From contig NZ_CP119809.1 of the NCBI RefSeq assembly GCF_029338395.1, positions 1,364,001 to 1,428,000 on the forward strand: a stretch of DNA of 64,000 nt. The letters run 5' to 3'. The position numbers and the translations under genes were made by a program. This document shows positions 15,020 through 23,703 of the stretch, in pieces (the stretch's first letter is position 1; each line of letters starts with the position of its first letter). A model generated the notes under the pieces. The model had not been told where the DNA came from. It ran no database searches and saw only the letters and a list, made by a program, of their open reading frames with translations. The DNA comes from Halorussus caseinilyticus. Its GTDB lineage: Archaea > Halobacteriota > Halobacteria > Halobacteriales > Haladaptataceae.

Positions 15020-16513
15020 ATGGAAAAAGACTCTCAGCGGAGAGGCCAGTTCACCGACAAGCTCCGCGTGCCCGAGGCACTGACCTTCGACGACGTACTT
15101 TTGCGACCGAAGGAGAGTCGCGTCGAACCCGACGAGGCCGACGTTTCGACCCGCGTCTCGACCAACGTCGAGGTCAACGTCCCGATTCTCTCGGCCGCGA
15201 TGGACACCGTGACCGAGAGCGAGATGGCTATCGCCATGGCCCGACAGGGCGGACTCGGCGTCCTCCACCGTAATCTGGACGTTGACGAGGCCGCCGCCGA
15301 GGTCGAACGCGTCAAGCGCGCGGACGAACTCGTCATCCGCGACGTGGTGACGGCCGACCCCGACCAGACCGTCCGCGAGGTGGACACGATGATGGAGCGA
15401 AAGGGCGTCTCGGGCGCGCCCGTCACCGACGAGGAGGGCGACGTGTTGGGCATCATCTCGGGCACCGACATCCGACCCTACCTCGAAGTCGGCGAGAGCG
15501 ACGAGGTGCGCGAGGCGATGACCGACGAAGTTGTCACCGCGGGCGAGGACGTGACCGCCCGCGAAGCCCTCGAACTCATGTACGAACACAAAATCGAGCG
15601 CGTCCCCATCGTTGACGACGACGGCCACCTGACCGGACTCGTCACGATGCAGGGCATCCTCCAGCGCAGGGAGTACGGCAACGCCGCCCGCGACGAGGGC
15701 GGCCACCTGCGCGTCGGCGTGGCCGTCGGTCCCTTCGAGACCGACCGCGCAGTCACCGTGGACGAGGCGGGTGCGGACGTACTCTTTATCGACTGTGCGC
15801 ACGCGCACAACCTCAACGTCATCGACGGCGCGCGCGAGATTCAGGAGTCCGTCGAGGCCGACGTGGTGGTCGGCAACGTCGGAACCCGAGAGGCCGCCGA
15901 GGACGTGGTGGACTTCGCCGACGGCATCAAGGTCGGCATCGGACCGGGGTCCATCTGCACGACGCGAGTCGTCTCCGGCGCGGGCATGCCCCAGATTACG
16001 GCCATCGCGGAAGTCGCCGACGTTGCCGCCGACGAGGACGTGCCGGTCATCGCCGACGGCGGCATCCGATACTCGGGCGACGCCATCAAAGCAATCGCCG
16101 CGGGCGCTGACGCGGTGATGCTCGGGTCGTACTTCGCGGGCACCGACGAAGCGCCGGGCCGGGTCATCACCGTGGACGGCAAAAAGTACAAGCAGTACCG
16201 CGGCATGGGGTCGGTCGGCGCGATGCAGTCGGGCGACGGCGACCGCTACCTCAAGGACGAACCCGACGAGGACGAGGAGTACGTCCCCGAGGGCGTCGAG
16301 GCGGCCGAACCCTACAAGGGGAGCCTCGAAAGCGAACTTCACCAACTCGTCGGCGGGATGCAGTCGGGCATGGGCTACGTCGGCGCGGAAACGATTCCGG
16401 CGTTCAAGCAACGTAGCGAGTTCGTCCGGGTCTCCTCGGCGGGCCAGACCGAGGGCCACCCCCACGACGTGATGATTACCGACGAAGCGCCGAACTACAG
16501 TCCCAGCGAATAA
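15020..16513 (+). CDS. guaB: Inosine-5'-monophosphate dehydrogenase
   Basis: A 497-residue cytosolic TIM-barrel enzyme that oxidises IMP to XMP with NAD+, the committed step to GMP. The two CBS domains occupy about residues 105-225 ([11 protein letters not shown]..., [11 protein letters not shown]...). The catalytic loop GPGSICTTR has the nucleophilic cysteine at residue 313, followed by [11 protein letters not shown] and [14 protein letters not shown]; the flap is [12 protein letters not shown]. The ATG at 15020 is right after CCTTAC with no Shine-Dalgarno, so it is probably leaderless. Length and motifs are normal. Confidence 0.96.
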   Translation: MEKDSQRRGQFTDKLRVPEALTFDDVLLRPKESRVEPDEADVSTRVSTNVEVNVPILSAAMDTVTESEMAIAMARQGGLGVLHRNLDVDEAAAEVERVKRADELVIRDVVTADPDQTVREVDTMMERKGVSGAPVTDEEGDVLGIISGTDIRPYLEVGESDEVREAMTDEVVTAGEDVTAREALELMYEHKIERVPIVDDDGHLTGLVTMQGILQRREYGNAARDEGGHLRVGVAVGPFETDRAVTVDEAGADVLFIDCAHAHNLNVIDGAREIQESVEADVVVGNVGTREAAEDVVDFADGIKVGIGPGSICTTRVVSGAGMPQITAIAEVADVAADEDVPVIADGGIRYSGDAIKAIAAGADAVMLGSYFAGTDEAPGRVITVDGKKYKQYRGMGSVGAMQSGDGDRYLKDEPDEDEEYVPEGVEAAEPYKGSLESELHQLVGGMQSGMGYVGAETIPAFKQRSEFVRVSSAGQTEGHPHDVMITDEAPNYSPSE

Positions 16514-16815
16514 ACACCCGGAACCGAGTCAGGAGTGAGGGTTAGACGACCCTGACAAATCTGCTTCGCTCGGTGCCACAATCAACATTCCTGGTGGAAT
16601 GAAAGGGCGAGCGCGGTTCGCGTTTACGTGGTCGTCTCAGCGACCCCTATCCGAGACGAACCGAGCGAAGCGAAGGTGAGTCGAGGATATGTTGCTGTGC
16701 GACCGCGAACCGCGCGAGGGCTTTCGAGGACGTTGCTGTCCCATCAATTTCTGCGGTCTCTCCGAATACGAACCGAACCCTGACAAAAAACGAAACGACG
16801 AGCCAGCCGCCGACT
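16514..16815. other. Gene-free stretch with a dispersed structured repeat
   Basis: No gene. Contains family B copy 1 (16585-16770). Confidence 0.6.
16585..16770 (+). repeat. Dispersed repeat family B, copy 1
   Basis: Bases 16618-16648 match 40261-40292 with one mismatch and one inserted base (both contain TCGTCTCAGYGACCCCT). Both then run through a GCGAAGCGAA-type segment and end in a GGGCTTT piece (16718 on). An upstream ATTCCTGGTGGAAT inverted repeat at about 16588-16601 and internal CGTCTC...GAGACG pairing suggest folded DNA or RNA. It may be a relic end of an IS200/IS605-type element, but no transposase is near. Confidence 0.55.
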
Positions 16816-16932
16816 TCAACTGCTGGTCTGGCACTTCGGACTACAGTAGGCGTTCTCCGCGGCGTTCGCGCTCTCGTGCGCTTTGAAGTCGGTACCGCAG
16901 TTCTCGCAGGTGTAAGTCTCGAAGTCCGACAT
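16816..16932 (-). CDS. 38-residue zinc-finger microprotein
   Basis: A short frame from ATG 16932 to TGA 16816 encodes 38 residues beginning MSDFETYTCENCGTDFKAHE. It carries a four-cysteine site, C9-x2-C12 and C30-x3-C34 (CENC, CSPKC), typical of the many haloarchaeal zinc-finger microproteins. It lies 69 bases downstream of the McrC-like gene on the same strand, so it could be the last gene of the cassette or an independent small gene. No other feature predicts its partner. Confidence 0.65.
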   Translation of the reverse strand: MSDFETYTCENCGTDFKAHESANAAENAYCSPKCQTSS

Positions 16933-17001
16933 CGCGGGCGGGGATGTCGGTCGGCGGAGTCAAAAATCCCACGCTCCGGAACGCTCGGGACTTTCCGACG
17001 T

Positions 17002-18513
17002 TCAGTCCGCGAACGGGAGTTCCGGGTCGTCGCCGAACCCCTTCACCTGAATCCCGTCGAGTTCCACGTCCTCGACCGACTCCGACGCGCCGACGAAGTA
17101 GCCCAGTTCCACCTCCGGGGACGCCACCACGTCGGGGTCGCTGGCGACGAACTCGCTGTCGGCGTCGCGGTCGATTCGAAGGTCTTCGCCGACTTTCGCG
17201 TAACACCCGTAGGTCAGCAGTTGCTGTGCCTTTTCGCGCAAGCGACCCCTCCCGACGCTGTGTTTCACTTCGGCGAGAAACAGTTTCTCCAGCGTGGCTT
17301 GCTCGGCCGTCGTGTCGAGGCGGAGTAACGCAATGTCGGGATACTTCCGGTCGGCGTCGTAGTCGAAGGCCTCCGCGCGAATCTGTTGGGTGTAGCGCAG
17401 GAGGTACCCGCTCCGGAGCGTCGGCCGGGGGTCGTCGTCGCTCGGATACGCCTCGCCGTCGGGGTACTCCGGGAGGGTGATTTCGACGTACTCGCGCTCC
17501 TCGTCGTCGTCGGTCCACTGGTGGGTGCCCTTCCAGTCGTTGAACAGGAGATACTCCTTCCCGCCGCCCTCCCACGCGGCGACGAACTCCTCGCGGCCCT
17601 TCGCGTCTATCTGGCGCAGGCGCGAGTTCTCGAACTCGTCCACGATTCGGAAAATCCAGTACAACTCGAAGAGGTCCGGGTTCGTCACGTCGTCGTCGTC
17701 CGGTTCGAACACCTCCATCGAGAGCAGTCGCTTGGCGTCTTCCTCCCGGAGGTCGCCCCCCGTGATGCGCCGGTAGTCCTCGAGCAGGGCGGCGGCCTCC
17801 CGGTAGAGGGGGTTGCGGTCGCCGAGGACGGCGGCGAGTTCGCGGTCCGAGACCGACACCGACTCGGCGTCGAAGTTGTCGAGGTGGGCGTTCTCCAGCG
17901 CCGACCGGACGATTCTCCGGGCGCGAGCGCCGGGTGCCCACTCCGAGAACCATCCCGGCCGGTCCGACTCGTCGTCGCCCGTGAAGTTCCGGTCGAATCG
18001 CTCGTAGACCCGCTTGATGGTCGCCAACAGTTCCACGAGTACCTTGTTTCTCGACGTGACGACGCTCCGGTTCGGGACCCGACAGACGAAACTCTGACCC
18101 CGAACGTCGCCGGTCGCGCGCCGACGCTTGACCGTCCGGTTCCAATCGACGTGGCCCCGGACCTCCCCCTCGAAGGTGTCGAGGCGCTGGCGAACCGTCG
18201 GTTCGAGCGACCGGAGGCGGTGGGGCAGAAGGGCAACGAAGTCCAGCACGCCGACCGGTTCGCCCTCCCCGTCGGTGATTCCGGCGGTCTCTCGGGCGTC
18301 GAGGTCCAACTCGGCGCGGTCGGTGAGACCCTCCGACCCGAGGTTACCGGTCCGCAGGAAGCGATATTCGAGCAACTCGGTCAGGCCCTCGATGCGGACC
18401 ATCGGGTCGAGACCGTCGAGGAACCGCCGGATACTCGCCACTCGGCCGACGTAACTGACGAGGTACCGCGCGGTCTCCTCGACGAGGCGGTCCCTGTCGG
18501 GTTTCTCACTCAT
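17002..18513 (-). CDS. McrC-like protein with PD-(D/E)XK nuclease site
   Basis: A 503-residue protein. Residues about 115-165 hold the pattern GHVDWNRTVKRR followed by RVPNRSVVTSRNKVLVELL, which I associate with the DUF2357-type region of McrC-like proteins. The C-terminal part carries a nuclease core: PDIALLRLD (391-399) gives the acidic residue D393, and FLAEVKHSVGRG supplies E415-x-K417. Its start overlaps the end of the upstream McrB-like gene by eight bases, so the pair is translationally coupled. The likely role is the DNA-cutting subunit driven by the McrB-like motor. Family assignment is by motif only. Confidence 0.75.
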   Translation of the reverse strand: MSEKPDRDRLVEETARYLVSYVGRVASIRRFLDGLDPMVRIEGLTELLEYRFLRTGNLGSEGLTDRAELDLDARETAGITDGEGEPVGVLDFVALLPHRLRSLEPTVRQRLDTFEGEVRGHVDWNRTVKRRRATGDVRGQSFVCRVPNRSVVTSRNKVLVELLATIKRVYERFDRNFTGDDESDRPGWFSEWAPGARARRIVRSALENAHLDNFDAESVSVSDRELAAVLGDRNPLYREAAALLEDYRRITGGDLREEDAKRLLSMEVFEPDDDDVTNPDLFELYWIFRIVDEFENSRLRQIDAKGREEFVAAWEGGGKEYLLFNDWKGTHQWTDDDEEREYVEITLPEYPDGEAYPSDDDPRPTLRSGYLLRYTQQIRAEAFDYDADRKYPDIALLRLDTTAEQATLEKLFLAEVKHSVGRGRLREKAQQLLTYGCYAKVGEDLRIDRDADSEFVASDPDVVASPEVELGYFVGASESVEDVELDGIQVKGFGDDPELPFAD

Positions 18514-20497
18514 CGCTCAGGTCGGCGTCGAGGAAGTCCTCGGCGAACCGCTCGGCGCTGGCGCGGTCGAACCCCTCCACGGTCTCCATCTCGCCGAGCA
18601 GGTCGTCTATCTCGTCGCCGCGAACGCCGTCGAGTTGCGGGAGGACGTGGGCCGCGACTGCGGGGCCGTACTCCACGACGCCGCGGGCCTCCATCGTCTG
18701 GACGGCGTGGTTCAGCACGTCCTCCACCAGCGCCGGACCGACCGGACGGACCGCTTGGACCGCCGACCAGATGTCCGCGAGGTCATCGCGGAGTCGCGTT
18801 TCGAGGTCGTCTCCGTCCGCGCCGATGGCGTCCTCGTCGGGGAGTTCGGTGTCCCAGTGGTCGAAGTACTCGCCGACGAGTTCGGGCGAAATCTCGTCGG
18901 CCTCGGTCGGGACCGGCACGGAGACGAAGGCGAACCGGCGCATGAACGCGTAACTCAGGCGATAGAGCGACGACTTGTCGTCGGTGTTCATCGTGGCCAG
19001 CAGTCGCCAGTCGTCGGGGACGTAGTAGTCGTGGTCGGTCACGGGCGGGTCGTCGTCGGGGTCGCCGTGGAGCGTGACCGACCCGCCTTCGGTGTCGAAC
19101 GGGAGGGTGACGTTGTTCCCCGTCAGCGCCGAGAACAGCGACCCGAAGGCCTTGTCGATGTCGGCGCGGTTGAGTTCGTCGATTACCAGCCACTCGTTTT
19201 CGGGTTCGGGTTCGGCGTCGGCCTTCCGCAAGCCGGGGTCGAGAAAGCGCCGCAGGAAGACGCCGGGTTCGAACTCGAGTCGGCCGTCGTCGCGCTGTTG
19301 GCGGTACCCGCCGATGGTGTCGAAGGTGGTCCAGTCGTCGGTCGCGGTGGCCAACTCGTAGTCGTCGCCGACGTAGTGGTCGCAGACGACTTCGGCGAGT
19401 TCGGTCTTGCCCGACCCCGGCGGCCCCGTCAGGACGACGTGCTTGCCGCTCCGAAGTGCGTCGTGAATCTGGTGGGTGACGGGCGGTTCGTCGTCTTCGG
19501 CGGGGAAGTGTAGCCTCTCGGCGGTTGGCGGGCCTTCGACCGTCTCGAACGCGTCCCGTGGGAGGTCCCAACTTCCCCAGTCCGGTTCCGAGTCGGTTTT
19601 CGCGGCGGTGTCGTCCATACCGGAGGCGTCGGTCGCCTCAAGAGTGGCGGCGTCCGCGGTGGAAGCGTCGGCCTCGCCCGCGTCCCACCCCTGCCACGGG
19701 TCGTCGCTGGCCTCCCAGTCGCCCTCGATTGCTTCGAGGTCGGAGTCGAAGTAGTCGGGGTGATAATCGGTCCCGTCTTCGTCCCGATACAGTTTCCGGC
19801 CGCACTTGTCCTGTATAGTACTGAGATTCACGTTAAGGTCGTCGGCTACCGACTGTTGGACGAGTAACCGGCGTTCCTCGGTCGTGAGGTCTTCTCGGTC
19901 GTCTAGCAGAAATCGCAGGACGACCTCCTCTATCTGGTAGTGTTTCGACGGCGAGTCGTTCCAATCGTCGGGAAGATGCTCGTCGGCGAGCGACCGGACG
20001 TGTTCGCGGCGCGCGCGCCGGACGATGGCCTCCCGGAGCGAGTCGGGGGTCGCCGCGATTGCGACTTCCTTTTCCGGTCTCTTTTTTAAGTCCCGAATCT
20101 GCGTCTCGATTCCGTTCTCGACGGCTCCGTCGAGTGTTTTTTCCTTTATTTGCACCGTCTCGGAGTACGAGAACTCCCGCCGGAGGTCGGCGTCCCACAG
20201 CGCGAATACGTCTTTTTCCTCGTTGTATCCCGCGAGAACGACGAAGTAGTCCCCCGAGTCGTCTAACGACCCCCCATCCCCGTCCCACGAAGACACTATG
20301 ACCTGAACGTTGTACTCGTTTCCCCGCGTAGAGTCCGTCAGACTGTAGAGGTAGACCCGGAGTTTCTCGGGGAGTGGCGGCGACAGTTCGAGTTCGAGCG
20401 GCTTTTCGTCCGGCCCCGAACTACGCTCGACGTGCGGGTCGAGGGCGTCCTCGAATGTTCGGTTGAGAACGTCGCGGGAAATCCGACCGTTCGACAT
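18506..20497 (-). CDS. McrB-like AAA+ NTPase with N-terminal sensor-like domain
   Basis: A 663-residue protein. The AAA+ part has Walker A GPPGSGKT (358-365), Walker B LVIDELNRADIDKAF (437-451) and the McrB-type signature MNTDDKS (503-509), followed by AFMRRFAFVSVPVP. The N-terminal domain (about 35-165) contains FVVLAGYNEEKDVFALWDAD, probably a DNA- or modification-recognising domain. Residues about 185-245 look like an HTH (VADDLNVNLSTIQDKCGRKL). A low-complexity linker (260-315) separates the halves. In McrBC, such subunits form GTP-driven rings that load the McrC nuclease. It is 86 bases downstream of the methylase on the same strand. Confidence 0.82.
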   Translation of the reverse strand: MSNGRISRDVLNRTFEDALDPHVERSSGPDEKPLELELSPPLPEKLRVYLYSLTDSTRGNEYNVQVIVSSWDGDGGSLDDSGDYFVVLAGYNEEKDVFALWDADLRREFSYSETVQIKEKTLDGAVENGIETQIRDLKKRPEKEVAIAATPDSLREAIVRRARREHVRSLADEHLPDDWNDSPSKHYQIEEVVLRFLLDDREDLTTEERRLLVQQSVADDLNVNLSTIQDKCGRKLYRDEDGTDYHPDYFDSDLEAIEGDWEASDDPWQGWDAGEADASTADAATLEATDASGMDDTAAKTDSEPDWGSWDLPRDAFETVEGPPTAERLHFPAEDDEPPVTHQIHDALRSGKHVVLTGPPGSGKTELAEVVCDHYVGDDYELATATDDWTTFDTIGGYRQQRDDGRLEFEPGVFLRRFLDPGLRKADAEPEPENEWLVIDELNRADIDKAFGSLFSALTGNNVTLPFDTEGGSVTLHGDPDDDPPVTDHDYYVPDDWRLLATMNTDDKSSLYRLSYAFMRRFAFVSVPVPTEADEISPELVGEYFDHWDTELPDEDAIGADGDDLETRLRDDLADIWSAVQAVRPVGPALVEDVLNHAVQTMEARGVVEYGPAVAAHVLPQLDGVRGDEIDDLLGEMETVEGFDRASAERFAEDFLDADLSDE

Positions 20498-20583
20498 GCT
20501 GAGAAGCGAAACAGTAGGATGGTATATATCTTCTTACTTCGCGAGAACATCGAACGCAGTCCGTCTCGGTTTCGCGCGACCCG

Positions 20584-23349
20584 CTACTCGAACTCGCCCA
20601 ACCGCGCTTCCAGAAGCTTCCGGTAGGCGTCGTCGCCGGTGGCGTCGGCCAGTCCCTCGCACAACGCCCGCAGGTCGTCGGTGACTGACCAGCGGTCTAC
20701 GTACTCCGCGAGCGACTTGTCGTGTTCCCACCGATAGCGCAGGAACTGGGCCTTGTCGAGGTCCGTGAGGTCCGCGCCGTCCCCGTCCCGGTCGCTCTCC
20801 ACCCGGTCTCGGAGGTAGGCGATGCGCTTGTCGTCGTCCCACGTCCCGAGTCGGAAGTCGCCGTCCTCGGTCCGGTAGAGGCGGGCGTCTTCCAGTTGCT
20901 CGGGGGTGGCGTCGGTTCCGCGGGCGAGTTTGTTCAGGTCGTCGAAGGTGGGGTCGGGGACCTCCAGCAAGTCCAAGAAGAGGTCGATTTCGCCGATGTC
21001 GCTCCCGTGCTGGACGACGCCGTAGATTTCCTCGACGACTTCCTTGGCGGTCATGATGTCCCCCGCGCGCCGGACCTCGCCGTGGTGTTTGGAGTACTCG
21101 TGGAAACACCGGCCCATCTCCACGACGCCGATGTCGCCCTGCGCGAGGTTGCGGTCGGTTTCGAGGCGCTCGCGGGTCTCCTCGGCGGTCCGGTAGATTC
21201 GCCGTCGCAGGGAGTTCCACGAGATGGGTTCGCGTTCGTCGGCGGGACGCGCGACGATAACGATGTCGAACTCGACCGCTTCGCCCGAGATGAACTTGTT
21301 GCTGTCGGCCGAGACGGGGGCCGTCGCGGTGACTTCGAAGCCAACGTCACAGAGGGCCGCGAGGAGTTCGCCCCACGATTCCGAATCGCTGTGGTGGTAC
21401 GTGAACGCCAGCACCCCGTCGTCTTTCAGCGCCCGATGGATGACCGTGAACGCCTCGTGGAGTTCCGACTCGAAGTCCTCGGTGGTCTTGTCGAGGAACG
21501 GGTTCGTGACGATGGACTCGGCACGCGGGGTTTTGTCGTACTCGAACCAGTCGTACTCGTCTTCGAGCAGGAGCTTCTGCCAGACGTAGAAGTAGTCCGA
21601 CACCTCCGAGTACATCAGGTTGTCGTAGTACGGCGGGTCCGTGATGACCGCGTCGTACTCGTCTTCGGCGTCTATCGTCCGCATGTCGCCCTGATAGACG
21701 CTGGCGTCGTCGCCTATCGGCTTGGCGAACGGCGGGGTCTCGACGGTTTCGCCGTCCGAGACGTAGCGTTCGGTCGGGTTCGCGGCGTACTCGACCGCAC
21801 GCCGGACCTTCTCGTAGGTGTTCGAGAACGTCCCCCTGCCCGCCCGCGTCCCCCAGACGTTGTTCTCGACGATTTCGACCTGCGGCACGAACGAGTTCAG
21901 GCGGAAGGTCCCCTCTATCTTGTTCGCGGCGAGGTTGTAGATGGTGAACGTACTCTGGAACATCAGCGAGTCCGAGAACGTCAGCAGGAGCAACTCCCGG
22001 AGGTTGCGGTCCTCGATGCGGTCTATCGAGCGCAGGAGCGACGACAGACAGAGAAGCTGTCTCGCGTTGAACATGTCCGTCCAGTCGTGGTAGCCGTGGT
22101 CGAATATCGGGTTGCGCTCGGCGGTCAGGTGGCCCTCGGGAATCGCCTCGTCGGGGACGTACTCGCGCAACTCGTCGCGTTCCTCCCACGCCTGTTCCGC
22201 GGCGTCGTAGAGGGCCTCGTCGAACGCCCCGACGGACTTGTAGCCTTTCACCTCGCTCCGGTCCAATCCGCGGTCGTCGCAGGTCTCACAGTAGTACTCG
22301 ACGGCGTACTGACGCAGGTCGAATCCTCCCTGTTCCCGTATCGCGTCGGTGATGGCGTAGCGTTGCCCGCAGTCGGTGCAGGTGTACTCCCTGCCGCGGG
22401 AGACGGTGCCCCGTTCGGGGACCCACTCGTGACCGCACTCGCTACAGGTCGATTCGGACTGCCAGTCGTCTACCACCACGACCGACTCGCAGGCCGGACA
22501 GAAGACGTTGTACCGGCCGTCGTCCTCGTAACGGCCGCTGGCGACTCGGTAGTCCTTGAAGAGGGGAACGGTCGTCCCGCACGAAACGCAGTCGAGTTCC
22601 TTGACCCAGAACTCGTACATCACCTCGGCGTGGTGGTCGTGGGCCGCGAGTTCGTCGCGGGCGTCGTCACCTATCTCGTACTCGAAGTCGGCGTCCAGAC
22701 CGAGGAGGTCGTCCGCGGCGGGGTCGTCGTCCGCCCTCGGGTCCTCGCGCTCGGCGTTGGGACAGGGCGTCCGGTAGTAGCGAGTTATCTCCTCGCGCAC
22801 GTCGTCTTCGACACTCTCGAACGCGGCGTCCAACTCGCCGAGGTCGGTTCGGCCCGCTTCGAGTTGCTTCTTCGTGACTAGCCACGCGACCGGGTTCAGG
22901 TCGTAGCCCACCGACTCGACGCCGAACCGGGAGGCTTCCACCAGCGAGGTTCCCCCGCCCATGAAGGGGTCCAGAATCTTCTTGCCCTCGACCTGCACGT
23001 CCTTCGGGTAGAGTTCCCAGAGCGACTCGGGGTCCGAGAGGTCCACGCTCTCGACCAGTCGTTGCACGTCGCTCGTCCCGCCGACGAAACTGTCGAGCGA
23101 GGCGTTCCGACCGGGTTCGCGGACGCTCACCGTCTCTGGGTCGTCCACCAGCGCGTAGAGACAGATAGTGCGGAAGACGCATCCGAGGCGGCGCGCCCAC
23201 CACTTGTGCATCGTGGCAATCGGGCGGTAGTGAATCTTCGCGCGGCCTTCCTTCGCCGCGATTTCGTTCACCCGCTCTATCGGAAACCCTCTCTCGATGG
23301 GAAGGGTATTCCGCTCGTCGTCCGCAGACCGCCCCGATTCCTGCGCCAT
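20584..23349 (-). CDS. Zinc-ribbon DNA adenine methylase (DUF1156/COG1743 type)
   Basis: A 921-residue predicted N6-adenine DNA methyltransferase. The N-terminal DUF1156-like segment has KIHYRPIATMHKWWARRLG. The AdoMet-binding motif is DPFMGGGTSLVEASRFG (127-143) and the catalytic motif is DPPY (571-574) in VITDPPYYDNLMYSEVSDYF. Between them are five CxxC knuckles (254, 284, 302, 324 and 354 are the first Cys of each), which form zinc ribbons. The C-terminal third is acidic and helical. It is the first gene of a minus-strand cassette with McrB- and McrC-like genes; its presumed job is to mark self DNA. Such methylases more often occur with DUF499 ATPases, so this pairing is notable. Confidence 0.85.
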   Translation of the reverse strand: MAQESGRSADDERNTLPIERGFPIERVNEIAAKEGRAKIHYRPIATMHKWWARRLGCVFRTICLYALVDDPETVSVREPGRNASLDSFVGGTSDVQRLVESVDLSDPESLWELYPKDVQVEGKKILDPFMGGGTSLVEASRFGVESVGYDLNPVAWLVTKKQLEAGRTDLGELDAAFESVEDDVREEITRYYRTPCPNAEREDPRADDDPAADDLLGLDADFEYEIGDDARDELAAHDHHAEVMYEFWVKELDCVSCGTTVPLFKDYRVASGRYEDDGRYNVFCPACESVVVVDDWQSESTCSECGHEWVPERGTVSRGREYTCTDCGQRYAITDAIREQGGFDLRQYAVEYYCETCDDRGLDRSEVKGYKSVGAFDEALYDAAEQAWEERDELREYVPDEAIPEGHLTAERNPIFDHGYHDWTDMFNARQLLCLSSLLRSIDRIEDRNLRELLLLTFSDSLMFQSTFTIYNLAANKIEGTFRLNSFVPQVEIVENNVWGTRAGRGTFSNTYEKVRRAVEYAANPTERYVSDGETVETPPFAKPIGDDASVYQGDMRTIDAEDEYDAVITDPPYYDNLMYSEVSDYFYVWQKLLLEDEYDWFEYDKTPRAESIVTNPFLDKTTEDFESELHEAFTVIHRALKDDGVLAFTYHHSDSESWGELLAALCDVGFEVTATAPVSADSNKFISGEAVEFDIVIVARPADEREPISWNSLRRRIYRTAEETRERLETDRNLAQGDIGVVEMGRCFHEYSKHHGEVRRAGDIMTAKEVVEEIYGVVQHGSDIGEIDLFLDLLEVPDPTFDDLNKLARGTDATPEQLEDARLYRTEDGDFRLGTWDDDKRIAYLRDRVESDRDGDGADLTDLDKAQFLRYRWEHDKSLAEYVDRWSVTDDLRALCEGLADATGDDAYRKLLEARLGEFE

Positions 23350-23378
23350 TGACGTTCCGCTTCTCGGAGTGAGAGCGT

Positions 23379-23393
23379 GTATAACCTTTCGGT
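23379..23393 (-). promoter_or_regulatory. Promoter of the methylase/McrBC-like cassette
   Basis: On the minus strand CCGAAAGG (BRE-like, 23386-23393) is followed by TTATACA (TATA, about 23379-23385), 30-37 bases before the ATG at 23349. This predicts a leaderless transcript for the whole cassette. Confidence 0.6.
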
Positions 23394-23432
23394 CCGACGC
23401 AGTGGTCGAAGAGACACCGACGAGTGCCTCAC

Positions 23433-23555
23433 GGTGTAACTCGCGGTAAAATCACGGGCCGGAAGGGATTTGAACCACGCCGAGACGGTCCGGGCGTGTG
23501 GCGCTTCGCGCCATTCCGGGCTTTCGTCTCGTCTACTTCAAATCCTTCCGTCGAA
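23433..23555 (-). repeat. tRNA-Lys 3'-end duplicate with long hairpin
   Basis: Bases 23454-23475 repeat 23629-23650 exactly (22 bp covering the tRNA 3' end and T-loop). The copy folds: 23461-23474 pairs with 23537-23549, then 23480-23486 with 23525-23531, with a GGCGC/GCGCC stem at the tip. The flank GTGTAACTCGCGGTAAAAT (from 23434) is the same as at the tRNA-Trp duplicate apart from one base. Confidence 0.75.
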
Positions 23556-23562
23556 CGATTCT

Positions 23563-23621
23563 CGCCGCTCGCGTAATTACCGAGAACCGCAGTCGCGATT
23601 CTCGGTGTGTTGCGAGCGGCG
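23563..23621. terminator. Nested hairpin directly behind tRNA-Lys
   Basis: Inner arms CGAGAACCGC and GCGATTCTCG (about 23581-23604, one mismatch) and outer arms CGCCGCTCGC (23563-23572) and GCGAGCGGCG (23612-23621). It starts nine bases after the tRNA 3' end and probably ends or processes its transcript. Confidence 0.5.
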
Positions 23622-23629
23622 AAAGAATA

Positions 23630-23703
23630 CGGGCCGGAAGGGATTTGAACCCCTGACCGTCTGATTAAGAGTCAGACGCTCTCCCTAACTGAGCTACCGG
23701 CCC
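23630..23703 (-). tRNA. tRNA-Lys (CTT)
   Basis: A 74-base minus-strand tRNA. Acceptor GGGCCGG/CCGGCCC, D-arm with GCTCAGTTAGGGAGAGC, anticodon stem TCTGA/TCAGA with loop CTCTTAA (anticodon CTT), T-arm AGGGGTTCAAATCCCTT and discriminator G. No intron and no encoded CCA. Its 3' end is partly duplicated 175 bases downstream. Confidence 0.95.

Larger units (their letters stand above)
23350..23629. other. Gene-free stretch between the methylase gene and tRNA-Lys
   Basis: Holds the cassette promoter, the tRNA-Lys 3'-end duplicate with its hairpin, and the tRNA downstream hairpin. No coding sequence seen. Confidence 0.65.

Noticed and set aside
17002-23349. A classical type IV (McrBC) system
   Set aside because: The presence of a linked methylase in the same transcription unit makes a pure modification-dependent system unlikely as the full description.
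23433-23555. A second tRNA-Lys gene
   Set aside because: Same as for tRNA-Trp: only 3'-end and T-arm sequence, arranged as a hairpin.
12869-23652. A single integrated island bounded by the two tRNA duplicates
   Set aside because: The duplicates match different tRNAs, each lies within 200 bases of its own tRNA, and guaB and other core genes lie between them; no integrase gene is seen.
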